Assembly: GCA_046348835.1 (NCBI GenBank)
Contig: JAXMDM010000003.1
Span: forward strand, 620,001-684,000
Direction of reading: 5' to 3'
Length of the DNA stretch: 64,000 nt
DNA from: Defluviicoccus sp046348835
GTDB taxonomy: Bacteria > Pseudomonadota > Alphaproteobacteria > Rhodospirillales > Defluviicoccaceae
In this document: positions 18,370-24,666 of the stretch, piece after piece
How positions within the stretch are numbered: position 1 is the first letter of the stretch
How the letters are laid out: each line of letters opens with the position of its first letter
Made by a program: the position numbers and the translations under genes
Notes under the pieces: generated by a model
Told to the model about the DNA's origin: nothing
Databases searched by the model: none
The model's input: the letters and a program-made list of their open reading frames with translations, nothing else

Positions 18370-19158
18370 TTATCGCCGCTCGGGTACGAAGAATCGCATC
18401 GCCGTTCCGACCGCCGTTGCCACCAGCCGTCGCGGCAGCATCACCGGCCCGAGCGCCGCCCGATCGACCCGCCCCACCAGCCGGACCCGGTCGCGGCCGA
18501 GGGCGGCCAGCCCCTCCCGGGCCACCCGCTCCGGGTCCACGGCGCTGGGGATGCGGCCGAAATCGAAGCTGCCGCGGGCGGCGGCGGAGCCGCGGATGGG
18601 GCCGGGGCACAGGGCCAGGACGTCGATGGGGTCTTCGCGCATTTCTTCGCCGAGGGCTTCGGCAAAGTGCAGGTCGAACGTCTTGGTCGCCGCATAGGAG
18701 GCGAAGAACGGTACCGGGGCGAGGGCGGCGGTGGAAGAGACGATGATCAGGCCGGCGCGCCGGCCGGCGCCGCGGGCCCGTTCCAGCATGCCGGGAAGGA
18801 GGTGGCGGGTGAGCAGGACGACGGCGGCCACGTTGACCATGACCGTCTGCCGTTCGCCCTCCACGTCGTTGTCGAGAAAGCGGCCGAGGATACCGAGCCC
18901 GGCGTTGTTGATGAGGAGGTCGATGCCGAACGCATCGGCCCGCTTCGCCACCGCATCGACGCCGGCCGGCTCGGCCAGGTCGGCGGCGATGGTGGCGACG
19001 ATCCGGCCGGGCCGGCGAAGACGCTCGGCCGCTGCCGCCAGTTGCGCCTCGGTGCGGCCGGTGAGCAGCAGATCCGTCGACGCCGGCAGAGCGGCGGCGA
19101 AGGCGGTGCCGATTCCGCCCGTCGCCCCGGTGATCAATGCCCGCCCATACGTTCGCAT
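18370..19158 (-). CDS. Short-chain dehydrogenase/reductase
   Basis: A 262-residue Rossmann-fold oxidoreductase of the classical SDR type. The cofactor motif TGATGGIG lies at the N-terminus, followed by INNAGLG (the NNAG motif), then the catalytic Ser (IIVSSTAAL) and the YAATKTFDLHFAEAL segment carrying the YxxxK pair. A preference for NADP(H) is suggested by Arg residues after the second strand (LTGRTEAQ). I prefer the ATG at 19158, with GGAG 7 bp upstream, over one 15 codons earlier. The substrate is unknown. Confidence 0.9.
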   Translation of the reverse strand: MRTYGRALITGATGGIGTAFAAALPASTDLLLTGRTEAQLAAAAERLRRPGRIVATIAADLAEPAGVDAVAKRADAFGIDLLINNAGLGILGRFLDNDVEGERQTVMVNVAAVVLLTRHLLPGMLERARGAGRRAGLIIVSSTAALAPVPFFASYAATKTFDLHFAEALGEEMREDPIDVLALCPGPIRGSAAARGSFDFGRIPSAVDPERVAREGLAALGRDRVRLVGRVDRAALGPVMLPRRLVATAVGTAMRFFVPERR

Positions 19159-19310
19159 CGCTCGCTCCGCCCGGTCGTTCCCTCTCGGGTCCCTCGCAGA
19201 CACCGGTCTGCCCCCAATCCCTTATCTCTCGTCGATCGGAGCGCCCTTGGCAAGGAAGGCCATGGGGACGGTGGGCGACGGGGCCGGGGTCGGCGAACGG
19301 CGCCCCCGCG

Positions 19311-19619
19311 TCAATCGTCGTAGCCGTAGAGCCAGCGGGTGGGCACAGGGGCGACGTTGCGAACGGAATGGCGGTGGCCGCGGGCGATGAACACCTCGTC
19401 GCCGGGGTCGGCGAGGGCGCGCGTCCCGTTCACGGTGATCTCCAGCCGGCCCTCGGTCACCGTGACCAGCTCGTTGCTGTCATGGACGAAATCGACCCAC
19501 GCCCGGCCGGGCGGATCGACGAAGAGATCGCAGGAAAATCCGCGCCCGGCCCAGTCGGCGGCAACGGCGCTCCGGTCGACCGGGGCAGGGAACCTTCCCT
19601 TGCGCATGAATTCGGCCAC
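19311..19619 (-). CDS. Cupin-domain protein
   Basis: A 102-residue single cupin with the core DFVHDSNELVTVTEGRLEI and then GDEVFIARGHRHSVRN, which contains the His residues expected to bind a metal. I place the start at the GTG at 19619 because GGAG lies 5 bp upstream and the protein then begins just before RKGRFPAPVDR, the usual family N-terminus. Longer frames upstream lack a ribosome-binding site. It lies 140 bp before the Fap-like promoter, on the opposite strand. Function unknown. Confidence 0.82.
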   Translation of the reverse strand: MAEFMRKGRFPAPVDRSAVAADWAGRGFSCDLFVDPPGRAWVDFVHDSNELVTVTEGRLEITVNGTRALADPGDEVFIARGHRHSVRNVAPVPTRWLYGYDD

Positions 19620-19748
19620 GGCTGCTCCGTAAAGAAAGGCTCGTTGGTGGGCGCCGGCCGGGACAGGCCGATGGGAGCCGGTCATTGTAGCCGATCGCCG
19701 TGGATGCGGCATCGGTCGGTGCTATGGGCGCGGCAGAGACTTGCAATT

Positions 19749-19780
19749 TCGGTAAAAATACCCCATAAGGGCCATTCCTA
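19749..19780 (+). promoter_or_regulatory. Palindromic site, core CCCATAAGGG (copy B), upstream of the Fap-like operon
   Basis: The core CCCATAAGGG occupies 19762-19771, preceded by the AT-rich block GTAAAAATA and followed by CCAT. It lies 78 bp before the start codon of the first small exported protein. The 10-bp core is identical to copy A at 8357-8366, and the pattern CCCCATNNGGG also occurs twice upstream of the FapF-like gene. It is a candidate operator or activator site of the operon. Confidence 0.55.
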
Positions 19781-19848
19781 TCCGGCGGCGCCCGACAACG
19801 TACGGCCGACGAGAAGTCCCGCTTCACGCGATCGAATGAGGAATGCCC

Positions 19849-20169
19849 ATGGTTACCCGCGCCTTTTTGTTCGTCGCCTCGATGACCCTCGCCGTCGCCG
19901 GTGGCGCGGCCGCCGCCGCCGCCCAGTCTGCGCCGCAGATCAACGTTCCGGGCTTCCAGAACACGGTGGGCGAGACCTTGACCAATCTCGGCGACGTCAC
20001 CGCAAATATGGCCGAGGGGGTCAATGTGGGCAGCGTCGGCGGGGCGATGAATCCGGGCGACGTCAACGGCGTCAACCTCGGCGGGACCAGCGGCATCAAC
20101 ATGATCACCGCCAACACCGGCGTCGCCAACGTCGCCAACAGCATCGCCATCAACGCCAAGCTTCAGTGA
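19849..20169 (+). CDS. Small exported Asn/Gly/Val-rich protein, candidate Fap-like amyloid subunit
   Basis: A 106-residue protein with a clear signal peptide (residues 1-26, cleaved after AAAAAQ). The mature chain is rich in Asn, Gly, Val, Thr and Ala and has almost no charge. Its C-terminal block (INMITANTGVANV, then INAKLQ) recalls the Asn-containing repeats of Fap amyloid subunits. The pattern NT, 10-11 residues, then I/L-N-V/A recurs in the two other small proteins of the operon. The ATG at 19849 has GAGGA six bases upstream. It is the first gene of a four-gene operon that contains a FapD-like peptidase. Amyloid formation is inferred, not shown. Confidence 0.75.
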   Translation: MVTRAFLFVASMTLAVAGGAAAAAAQSAPQINVPGFQNTVGETLTNLGDVTANMAEGVNVGSVGGAMNPGDVNGVNLGGTSGINMITANTGVANVANSIAINAKLQ

Positions 20170-20182
20170 TCGAGGGGCTCCG

Positions 20183-20617
20183 GTGACCGAGCGACGCGGG
20201 GACGCCCGGGTGCACATGGCCGGCCGCCGCCGAGCGCCTGAAGGGATTGGCGCCGCTGTCGGCGTCGCCGCCATTCTGATCGCGGCTCTGATCGCGGCGT
20301 CGACGTTGCCGTTGCCGGCGGTGGCCGGCGAGGCGGCCCCGGCCGATCCGCTCGCCGGCTGGACCGCCATCGCCGGGGCGGAACTTGCCGGCGAGGCAGG
20401 GGGCGCCGCCCGCCCGTCGTTCGTCGCCGGCGACCTGTTGGGGAACCATTCCGAGATCGCCGCCACCGTCGGTCAGACGACATTGACCAACGTCAGCGCC
20501 GGCGCCATCGGCAACAACGCCATCGGCGGTCTCGACGGCCTGTCGACCGTCATCTTCAACACCGGATCCGCCGTCAGCACCGCCGTCAGCTACCAACTCA
20601 ACGTCGCGGTCAAATGA
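20183..20617 (+). CDS. Exported protein of the Fap-like operon (FapA/FapB-like position)
   Basis: A 144-residue protein with a signal-anchor-like N-terminus (about residues 20-48, AxA-type site near VAG-EA). The mature C-terminal half carries LLGNHSEIAATVGQTTLTN, AGAIGNNAIGG and FNTGSAVSTAVSYQLNVAV, again with the NT-x11-LNV pattern of its operon partners. Start is a GTG with GAGGGG 5 bp upstream. It overlaps the peptidase gene by 4 bp (ATGA), so the two are translationally coupled. By position and size it could be an accessory chaperone-like subunit (FapA) or a nucleator (FapB); sequence alone does not decide. Confidence 0.75.
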   Translation: MTERRGDARVHMAGRRRAPEGIGAAVGVAAILIAALIAASTLPLPAVAGEAAPADPLAGWTAIAGAELAGEAGGAARPSFVAGDLLGNHSEIAATVGQTTLTNVSAGAIGNNAIGGLDGLSTVIFNTGSAVSTAVSYQLNVAVK

Positions 20618-21339
20618 CGGCGGCCGGGGCAGGTGGCCGTCCGCGCCGCGCCGCCGTCCTCGCGCTCCTCGTCGGCGCGGGAATCGGCGCCGCGACCGCC
20701 GCGGCGGCGGGCGAAGTGGACATCCTTGGCCCGGCCGCCGGCGGGACCTACCGCGTCGGCGTCGAAAGCCTGCAGGAGCGCCGGTTCCGGACCGTCTACC
20801 GGCAGGCCCACGACCTCAGCTGCGGCGCCGCCGCTCTGGCCAGCCTGTTGACCTATCACTACCGGCGACCGGTTTCCGAGGAAGAGGTGGCCGCCGCCAT
20901 GCGGGCGGCGGGCGATCCGGCGAAAATCGACCGCCTCGGGTTCTCTCTCCTCGACATGCAGCGGTACCTGGCCGGCCGCGGCCTTGCCGCCGACGGCTTC
21001 AGGGTGAACCTGGACCGGCTCGCCGCGGCGGGCTTGCCGGCCATCACCCTGATGGAGGCGGAGGGCTACCGCCACTTCGTCCTGATCAAGGGCATCCGCG
21101 GCGACACGGTCCTGGTGGGCGATCCGGCCAAGGGCATCCGCGTGCTCCGGCGCCAGGCGTTCGAGGCGGCGTGGTCCGGCATCGCCTTTCTCATCCGCGA
21201 TGGCCAGACGCTCGCCCGCACCGCCTTCAACCGCGACGAGGAATGGGCGGCGCCCGCCCCGGCGCCGCTCGGCACCGCCCTCGACCGCGGCAGTCTTGCC
21301 GACATCACCGGCATCCGGGCCCCCTTTCCCCGGTTCTAG
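20614..21339 (+). CDS. fapD: FapD-like C39 family peptidase
   Basis: A 241-residue exported cysteine peptidase of family C39. After a signal peptide (residues 1-32) come Gln64 and Cys70 in RQAHDLSCGAAALASLLTYH, His154 in GYRHFVLIKG and Asp170 in VGDPAKG, the complete C39 triad with its oxyanion Gln. The segment KIDRLGFSLLDMQRYL is highly characteristic of FapD. In Pseudomonas, FapD is needed for export of the amyloid subunits through FapF. Here it lies between small exported proteins and opposite a FapF homologue, so the assignment is supported by both sequence and context. No ABC transporter is attached, unlike bacteriocin C39 proteins. Confidence 0.88.
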   Translation: MTAAGAGGRPRRAAVLALLVGAGIGAATAAAAGEVDILGPAAGGTYRVGVESLQERRFRTVYRQAHDLSCGAAALASLLTYHYRRPVSEEEVAAAMRAAGDPAKIDRLGFSLLDMQRYLAGRGLAADGFRVNLDRLAAAGLPAITLMEAEGYRHFVLIKGIRGDTVLVGDPAKGIRVLRRQAFEAAWSGIAFLIRDGQTLARTAFNRDEEWAAPAPAPLGTALDRGSLADITGIRAPFPRF

Positions 21340-21348
21340 GCCGACCCG

Positions 21349-21807
21349 ATGCGCTATCCGCTCGCCCTTCTGTGCCTCGTTGCCGCCACCACCGCGGCGG
21401 CGGCCGAAGACGCGCCGGCCGGGGGCGACCGGCTGGCCGGCTTCGCCCCCCTCGACGAGGCCGCCCTTGCCGTTGCCACCGGCGGCTTCCGCATCGGCAA
21501 TCTGGAAATCGGCCTGGGTGCGGTGATCCGCACCACCATTGCCGACGGCGCGGGCGCAGACCGGGTGGCGACGGACGCCTTCACCCTGGAGCCGGGAACG
21601 CCGGCCGGCGTTTACCGGTTGCAGGTGCCGGGGACCACGGTCACCGGCCGGGGTCTCGCCGGCGTCATCGAGAACACCGAAAGCCATCGGGCGATCAGCC
21701 GCGAGGTGACCCTCAACGTGGAGATCGCCGGCCTCGCCTCGGCGATTCGCGCCGCCGCGGCCGCCCGCACCGTCGGCGCCGCCGGACCGGCGTCCCGGTT
21801 CCGCTGA
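21349..21807 (+). CDS. Exported protein of the Fap-like operon (FapE-like position)
   Basis: A 152-residue protein with an N-terminal signal peptide (residues 1-19, cleaved at AAA-ED). The mature part includes the motif ATGGFRIGNLEIGLG and GVIENTESHRAIS then TLNVEIAG, so the NT-x11-LNV pattern of the operon's other small proteins is present. It follows the FapD-like gene by 10 bp and ends at a run of 12-bp tandem repeats, where it faces the convergent FapF-like gene. By order it takes the place of FapE, a minor fibril-associated component, but no FapE-type cysteines are present. Confidence 0.72.
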   Translation: MRYPLALLCLVAATTAAAAEDAPAGGDRLAGFAPLDEAALAVATGGFRIGNLEIGLGAVIRTTIADGAGADRVATDAFTLEPGTPAGVYRLQVPGTTVTGRGLAGVIENTESHRAISREVTLNVEIAGLASAIRAAAAARTVGAAGPASRFR

Positions 21808-21848
21808 TCTCGCCGCTGATCTCGCCGCTGATCTCGCCGCTGATCTCG
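21801..21848. repeat. Four perfect tandem copies of a 12-bp unit
   Basis: The unit CCGCTGATCTCG is repeated exactly at 21801, 21813, 21825 and 21837. The first copy contains the last sense codon and stop of the plus-strand exported-protein gene; the last lies just beyond the stop of the convergent FapF-like gene. CTGATC and GATCAG at the downstream edge could pair in a short hairpin. The unit length is a multiple of three, so a change in copy number would extend or shorten neither gene beyond its stop. Confidence 0.9.
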
Positions 21849-21855
21849 CCTTCGA

Positions 21856-23139
21856 TCAGTTCATCACCTGCAGCGCGATCGGCACCCGGATGGCGACGCG
21901 GGTGTCGGGCGCCTCGTCGGTGACCCCGACGCTGGTGGCGACGTTGATGCCGACCCGATCGGAAACGGCGTAGGACACGCCGAACACCAACTGGCCCACC
22001 TGGAAGCTGTCGGTCTTCGCCGACTGGCGGACGCCGTCGGCGATGTAGGTCTGCTTCGTCGCTTGCACCCAGTCGTGGGCGTACCCCAGGCTGAGCGAGA
22101 GCGCGTCGTTGAGGGCGATACCGATGCCGAAGCTGGCGCGGTAGGTATCGCCCGGCTCCACGTCCTCGACCCGCACCGCCTCGCCGGTCAGATTGTCGAC
22201 GAAGGTCTTGTCGATGGCGCGCTCGAAGCCGTGCAGGTAGCCGATATTGGCGTAGAGGACCGCCGGTTCGGTCGGATAGATCACCGTCAGGCTGGGTTCC
22301 ACCGCCCAGAAGCCCGATCCCAGCGGCGCCTGGTCGTCGCTGACGTCGTAAGGTCCCTCTCCGGTCGCCGATTTCACCCGGACGTTGCCGACGAAATAGG
22401 GCCAACCGGCGCTGCCGTCATTGACCTGCCAGTGCAGACCGAACTCCACGTCGCCGATGCCGTTGTTGCGCAGGCCGACCGACTGTTCCGCCCCGGTGGC
22501 GATCTGCTGTTGGGTGAAATCGCTGTCGCGCAGGACGTAGGGGACGCGCACGTCCGCCTCCAGCCGGTCGGTGATGCCGTAGCGGGCGCCGAGCGCCGTC
22601 GTCAGCGTCTTGTTGCGGCTCTGGTTGGCGTCGATCAGGCCGATCAGCACGGTGTCGACGATTTCCACCCCGTCGAAGAAGAACTGGTTCGACGTGTCGT
22701 ACTGGTATTCCAGCTGTGGCTCGAGGACCAGCCAGCCGCGCCGGGTCAGCACCCCGCCCACATCGGCCAGCACCTGGATCGCCGGCGGCGCGGCGGGGGA
22801 GGGGGCGGGCGGTGCGCTCGCCGTTTCCGTAGCCGGGATCGCCGATGGCACCGGGGTCGGTGGGGCCGCCGGGGAGGTGACGGCCGCCGTCGCGTCGGTC
22901 GCCGTGGTGAGCGATGCGGCGGTGCCGCCGGCGAGACGCCGCTCCAGCGAGTCCAGTTGGCTGCGCTGTTTCAGCAGGGCGGCCCGTTGGGCATCCAGCG
23001 CGCGCGCCTGGGCGTCGATCCGCTCCTCCTGGGCGTCGATCGTCCGCCGAAGGGCTTCGATCTGTCGCACCGCCGCCGCCGTTTCCGCCGCCCGGATCGA
23101 CCCCGGGGCCAGCGGGGCGATCAGCGGCGCCATCGCCAC
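21856..23139 (-). CDS. fapF: FapF-like outer-membrane secretion porin with N-terminal coiled coil
   Basis: A protein of about 427 residues with the FapF architecture: heptad coiled coil at residues 20-70 (QIEALRRTIDAQEERIDAQ and onward), a Pro/Ala-rich linker at 75-120, then a beta-barrel from about 128 to the end. The barrel opens with GGVLTRRGWLVLEPQLEYQY and contains IGLIDANQSRNKTL, GIGDVEFGLHWQVNDG, SGFWAVEPSLTVIYPT and VEPGDTYRASFGIG, all close to Pseudomonas FapF. FapF is a trimeric channel that exports the amyloid subunits. The listed start is GTG and gives an uncharged, short signal sequence. The in-frame codons upstream encode RRWRRLALAV, which would complete a normal signal peptide, but no ATG, GTG or TTG lies there. 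Confidence 0.88.
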   Translation of the reverse strand: MAMAPLIAPLAPGSIRAAETAAAVRQIEALRRTIDAQEERIDAQARALDAQRAALLKQRSQLDSLERRLAGGTAASLTTATDATAAVTSPAAPPTPVPSAIPATETASAPPAPSPAAPPAIQVLADVGGVLTRRGWLVLEPQLEYQYDTSNQFFFDGVEIVDTVLIGLIDANQSRNKTLTTALGARYGITDRLEADVRVPYVLRDSDFTQQQIATGAEQSVGLRNNGIGDVEFGLHWQVNDGSAGWPYFVGNVRVKSATGEGPYDVSDDQAPLGSGFWAVEPSLTVIYPTEPAVLYANIGYLHGFERAIDKTFVDNLTGEAVRVEDVEPGDTYRASFGIGIALNDALSLSLGYAHDWVQATKQTYIADGVRQSAKTDSFQVGQLVFGVSYAVSDRVGINVATSVGVTDEAPDTRVAIRVPIALQVMN

Positions 23140-23262
23140 CGCGAGGGCGAGGCGACGCCACCGGCGAGGGGCGGCGCCGATCCGACGGCAGGGGCACTGG
23201 CGGGCGGGCGGGGGAGCCAGGGGTGGCGGGTCCGAACCAAAAAAACGGGGGACACGAGCGGC

Positions 23263-23365
23263 GCTATTATGCCCAAATGGGGTGAATCGGCAACGGTATA
23301 TGTCCAGCGCGGTGCCGTTTGGTGTGGATTATCGGGATATATTAGGCCCGAATGGGGCCATCGCC
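23263..23365 (-). promoter_or_regulatory. Two copies of the CCCCATNNGGG motif upstream of the FapF-like gene
   Basis: Read on the minus strand, CCCCATTTGGG is at 23282-23272 and is followed by CATAATAG; CCCCATTCGGG is at 23357-23347 and is followed by CCTAATATAT. Both are oriented towards the FapF-like gene, roughly 130 and 210 bp from its start. They match CCCCATAAGGG upstream of the plus-strand operon (19761-19771). The TAAT-containing block after each could be a promoter -10 element. Confidence 0.5.
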
Positions 23366-23426
23366 CCGGGGGCTGATTCCGCTGCGCCGCGCAATTCTTC
23401 CGCGCCTTCCGCGCCCATGGTGATGT

Positions 23427-23470
23427 TGCGATAATTATTCTGCCACGGTGCTATAGTTATTCTGCCACGG
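23427..23470 (+). repeat. Left transposase-binding end of the Mu-like element (two sites)
   Basis: The terminal site holds AATTATTCTGCCACGG at 23433-23448, and TTATTCTGCCACGG is repeated at 23457-23470. The spacing of 23 bp is about two helical turns. The paired sites correspond to multiple MuA binding sites at Mu ends. Confidence 0.85.
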
Positions 23471-23515
23471 ATGGAAACAGGAAGCGTTAGAAATCAAAGG
23501 CATAGCGGCGGAAAA

Positions 23516-23571
23516 GGGATCCGCAATCGCCTCATTGCGCAACCTGATTGCGGATCCCCGTCACTTTTTGC
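23516..23571. terminator. Bidirectional terminator inside the left end of the Mu-like element
   Basis: Perfect 13-bp inverted repeat GGGATCCGCAATC (23516-23528) and GATTGCGGATCCC (23546-23558), loop 17 bases. On the plus strand it is followed by ACTTTTTG, on the minus strand by TTTTCC. It can end the repressor transcript and shield the element from host transcription. A partial third copy (ATTGCGGATCC) lies at 23639-23649. Confidence 0.7.
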
Positions 23572-23664
23572 GAATGTTCATGTGATAATAACGACTTAGC
23601 GATAAGTCGGCTGGCGGCAGAGAGCGCCGATTCGGGCCATTGCGGATCCATTAACGGGCGGAAT

Positions 23665-24390
23665 TTAGAACGTCCGGCTAGCCCAAGCGACCCGACCGAT
23701 GATGCAAAGGTCACTAGGAATATTATCTCTATCGAGAACGATCGGCTCATAAGAGGGATGGTCGCTGCTGATCGTGAGCTTACCCCCTGGTAGCTGTTGT
23801 AGCCTCTTTATAAAGACGCGTCCTGCTAGGCGCACAGCATAGATCCCTTCAGAGCTAGGCTCATTGTCGCTGGTGTCAATTAGCACAAGATCACCGTCCT
23901 GAAGCAATGGTGCCATAGAGTCACCACGAACAGCGATAAGGCGGGCATCTTTAGAAGAAACATTAATCCGCTCTGTGAGAAACGAGAAATGAAAAAGAAA
24001 AGCATCTGAAACTTGTGATGGCCTTCCGCCATCATCACCCAGGTCGTCTTTCGTATCTCCCAGCATAAAAATCGGTACGTACTCAACAAGTCTAGCGGCA
24101 TCCAGCACTCTTGCCTTCGGCATTATTGCCGATATCATTTTTCGATCACCCCAATCCGAAAAGTCCATAGGTTTTATTCCATCTCGAACCCATAGCGGGT
24201 TCGCGGATGATACCTCGGACAGGCGCTCCAGGACGGATAGGGGAAGCGGTCGTTCCGCTCGTTCGTAGCTCTGGTATGTGCGCAGCTTCAATCCAAGAAG
24301 GTCAGCAAACTGCTGTTGGGACATATCGGCACGAAGCCGAATCGAACGCAGCCGCGTGCCCACATTATGTGTAACTTCCGTGTTTGACAT
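23665..24390 (-). CDS. CI-type phage repressor (HTH plus S24 peptidase domain)
   Basis: A 241-residue transcriptional repressor. The N-terminal XRE helix-turn-helix has MSQQQFADLLGLKLRTYQSY at about residues 23-42. The C-terminal LexA/CI-like domain has the self-cleavage Ser in GDSMAPLLQDGD and the Lys in RVFIKRLQQ, so it is probably inactivated by RecA-stimulated autocleavage. I start it at the ATG at 24390, which puts the HTH in the normal position. It is divergent from the early transposition genes across a 54-bp gap, the arrangement of Mu c and ner. It should keep transposition silent. Confidence 0.92.
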   Translation of the reverse strand: MSNTEVTHNVGTRLRSIRLRADMSQQQFADLLGLKLRTYQSYERAERPLPLSVLERLSEVSSANPLWVRDGIKPMDFSDWGDRKMISAIMPKARVLDAARLVEYVPIFMLGDTKDDLGDDGGRPSQVSDAFLFHFSFLTERINVSSKDARLIAVRGDSMAPLLQDGDLVLIDTSDNEPSSEGIYAVRLAGRVFIKRLQQLPGGKLTISSDHPSYEPIVLDRDNIPSDLCIIGRVAWASRTF

Positions 24391-24444
24391 TGTGGGCCTC
24401 GTGTGCGTACTTTGTGTATGTGGTCTCCCGAAGGTACACGAATC
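24391..24444. promoter_or_regulatory. Divergent early/repressor promoter region of the Mu-like element
   Basis: This 54-bp gap separates the repressor from the first early gene. It contains the related strings GTGTGCGTAC and GTGTATGTGG about one helical turn apart, with a further TGTGTAAC just inside the repressor gene. They are candidate operators for the repressor. No perfect -35/-10 pair was identified. Confidence 0.45.
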
Positions 24445-24666
24445 ATGGAGATGCGACAACACGAGGCCGGCAAAGGCCTGTACGCAGCAGTTCGCGCCGG
24501 CCTGATTGCCAAGGGCGACAGCCTAAACCGCTGGTGCCAGCGCAATGGCGAACACCGCCAATATGCGGCGCTGAGCCTGCTGGGAGCGGCCAACGGCCCG
24601 AAGGCGCGTGCGGTCCGCCGCAGGCTTATAAGGGCCGCGGGTCTCGCGGCTCCGAGGCATGAGTAG
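24445..24666 (+). CDS. Small early DNA-binding protein (Ner/BcepMu gp16-like)
   Basis: A 73-residue basic protein with a helix-turn-helix-like segment: SLNRWCQRNGEHRQYAAL followed by a basic C-terminal helix (ARAVRRRLIRAAGL). The pattern recalls the small early proteins of Mu-like phages (BcepMu gp16 group), which bind DNA at the start of the early operon. The ATG at 24445 has GAAGG 10 bp upstream. Its stop overlaps the start of the transposase gene by 8 bp, so translation is coupled. A role as negative regulator of early transcription, as for Ner, is inferred. Confidence 0.65.
   Translation: MEMRQHEAGKGLYAAVRAGLIAKGDSLNRWCQRNGEHRQYAALSLLGAANGPKARAVRRRLIRAAGLAAPRHE

Noticed and set aside
21801..21848. 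Possible CRISPR array
   Set aside because: The 12-bp units abut with no spacers and no cas genes are present anywhere in the window.
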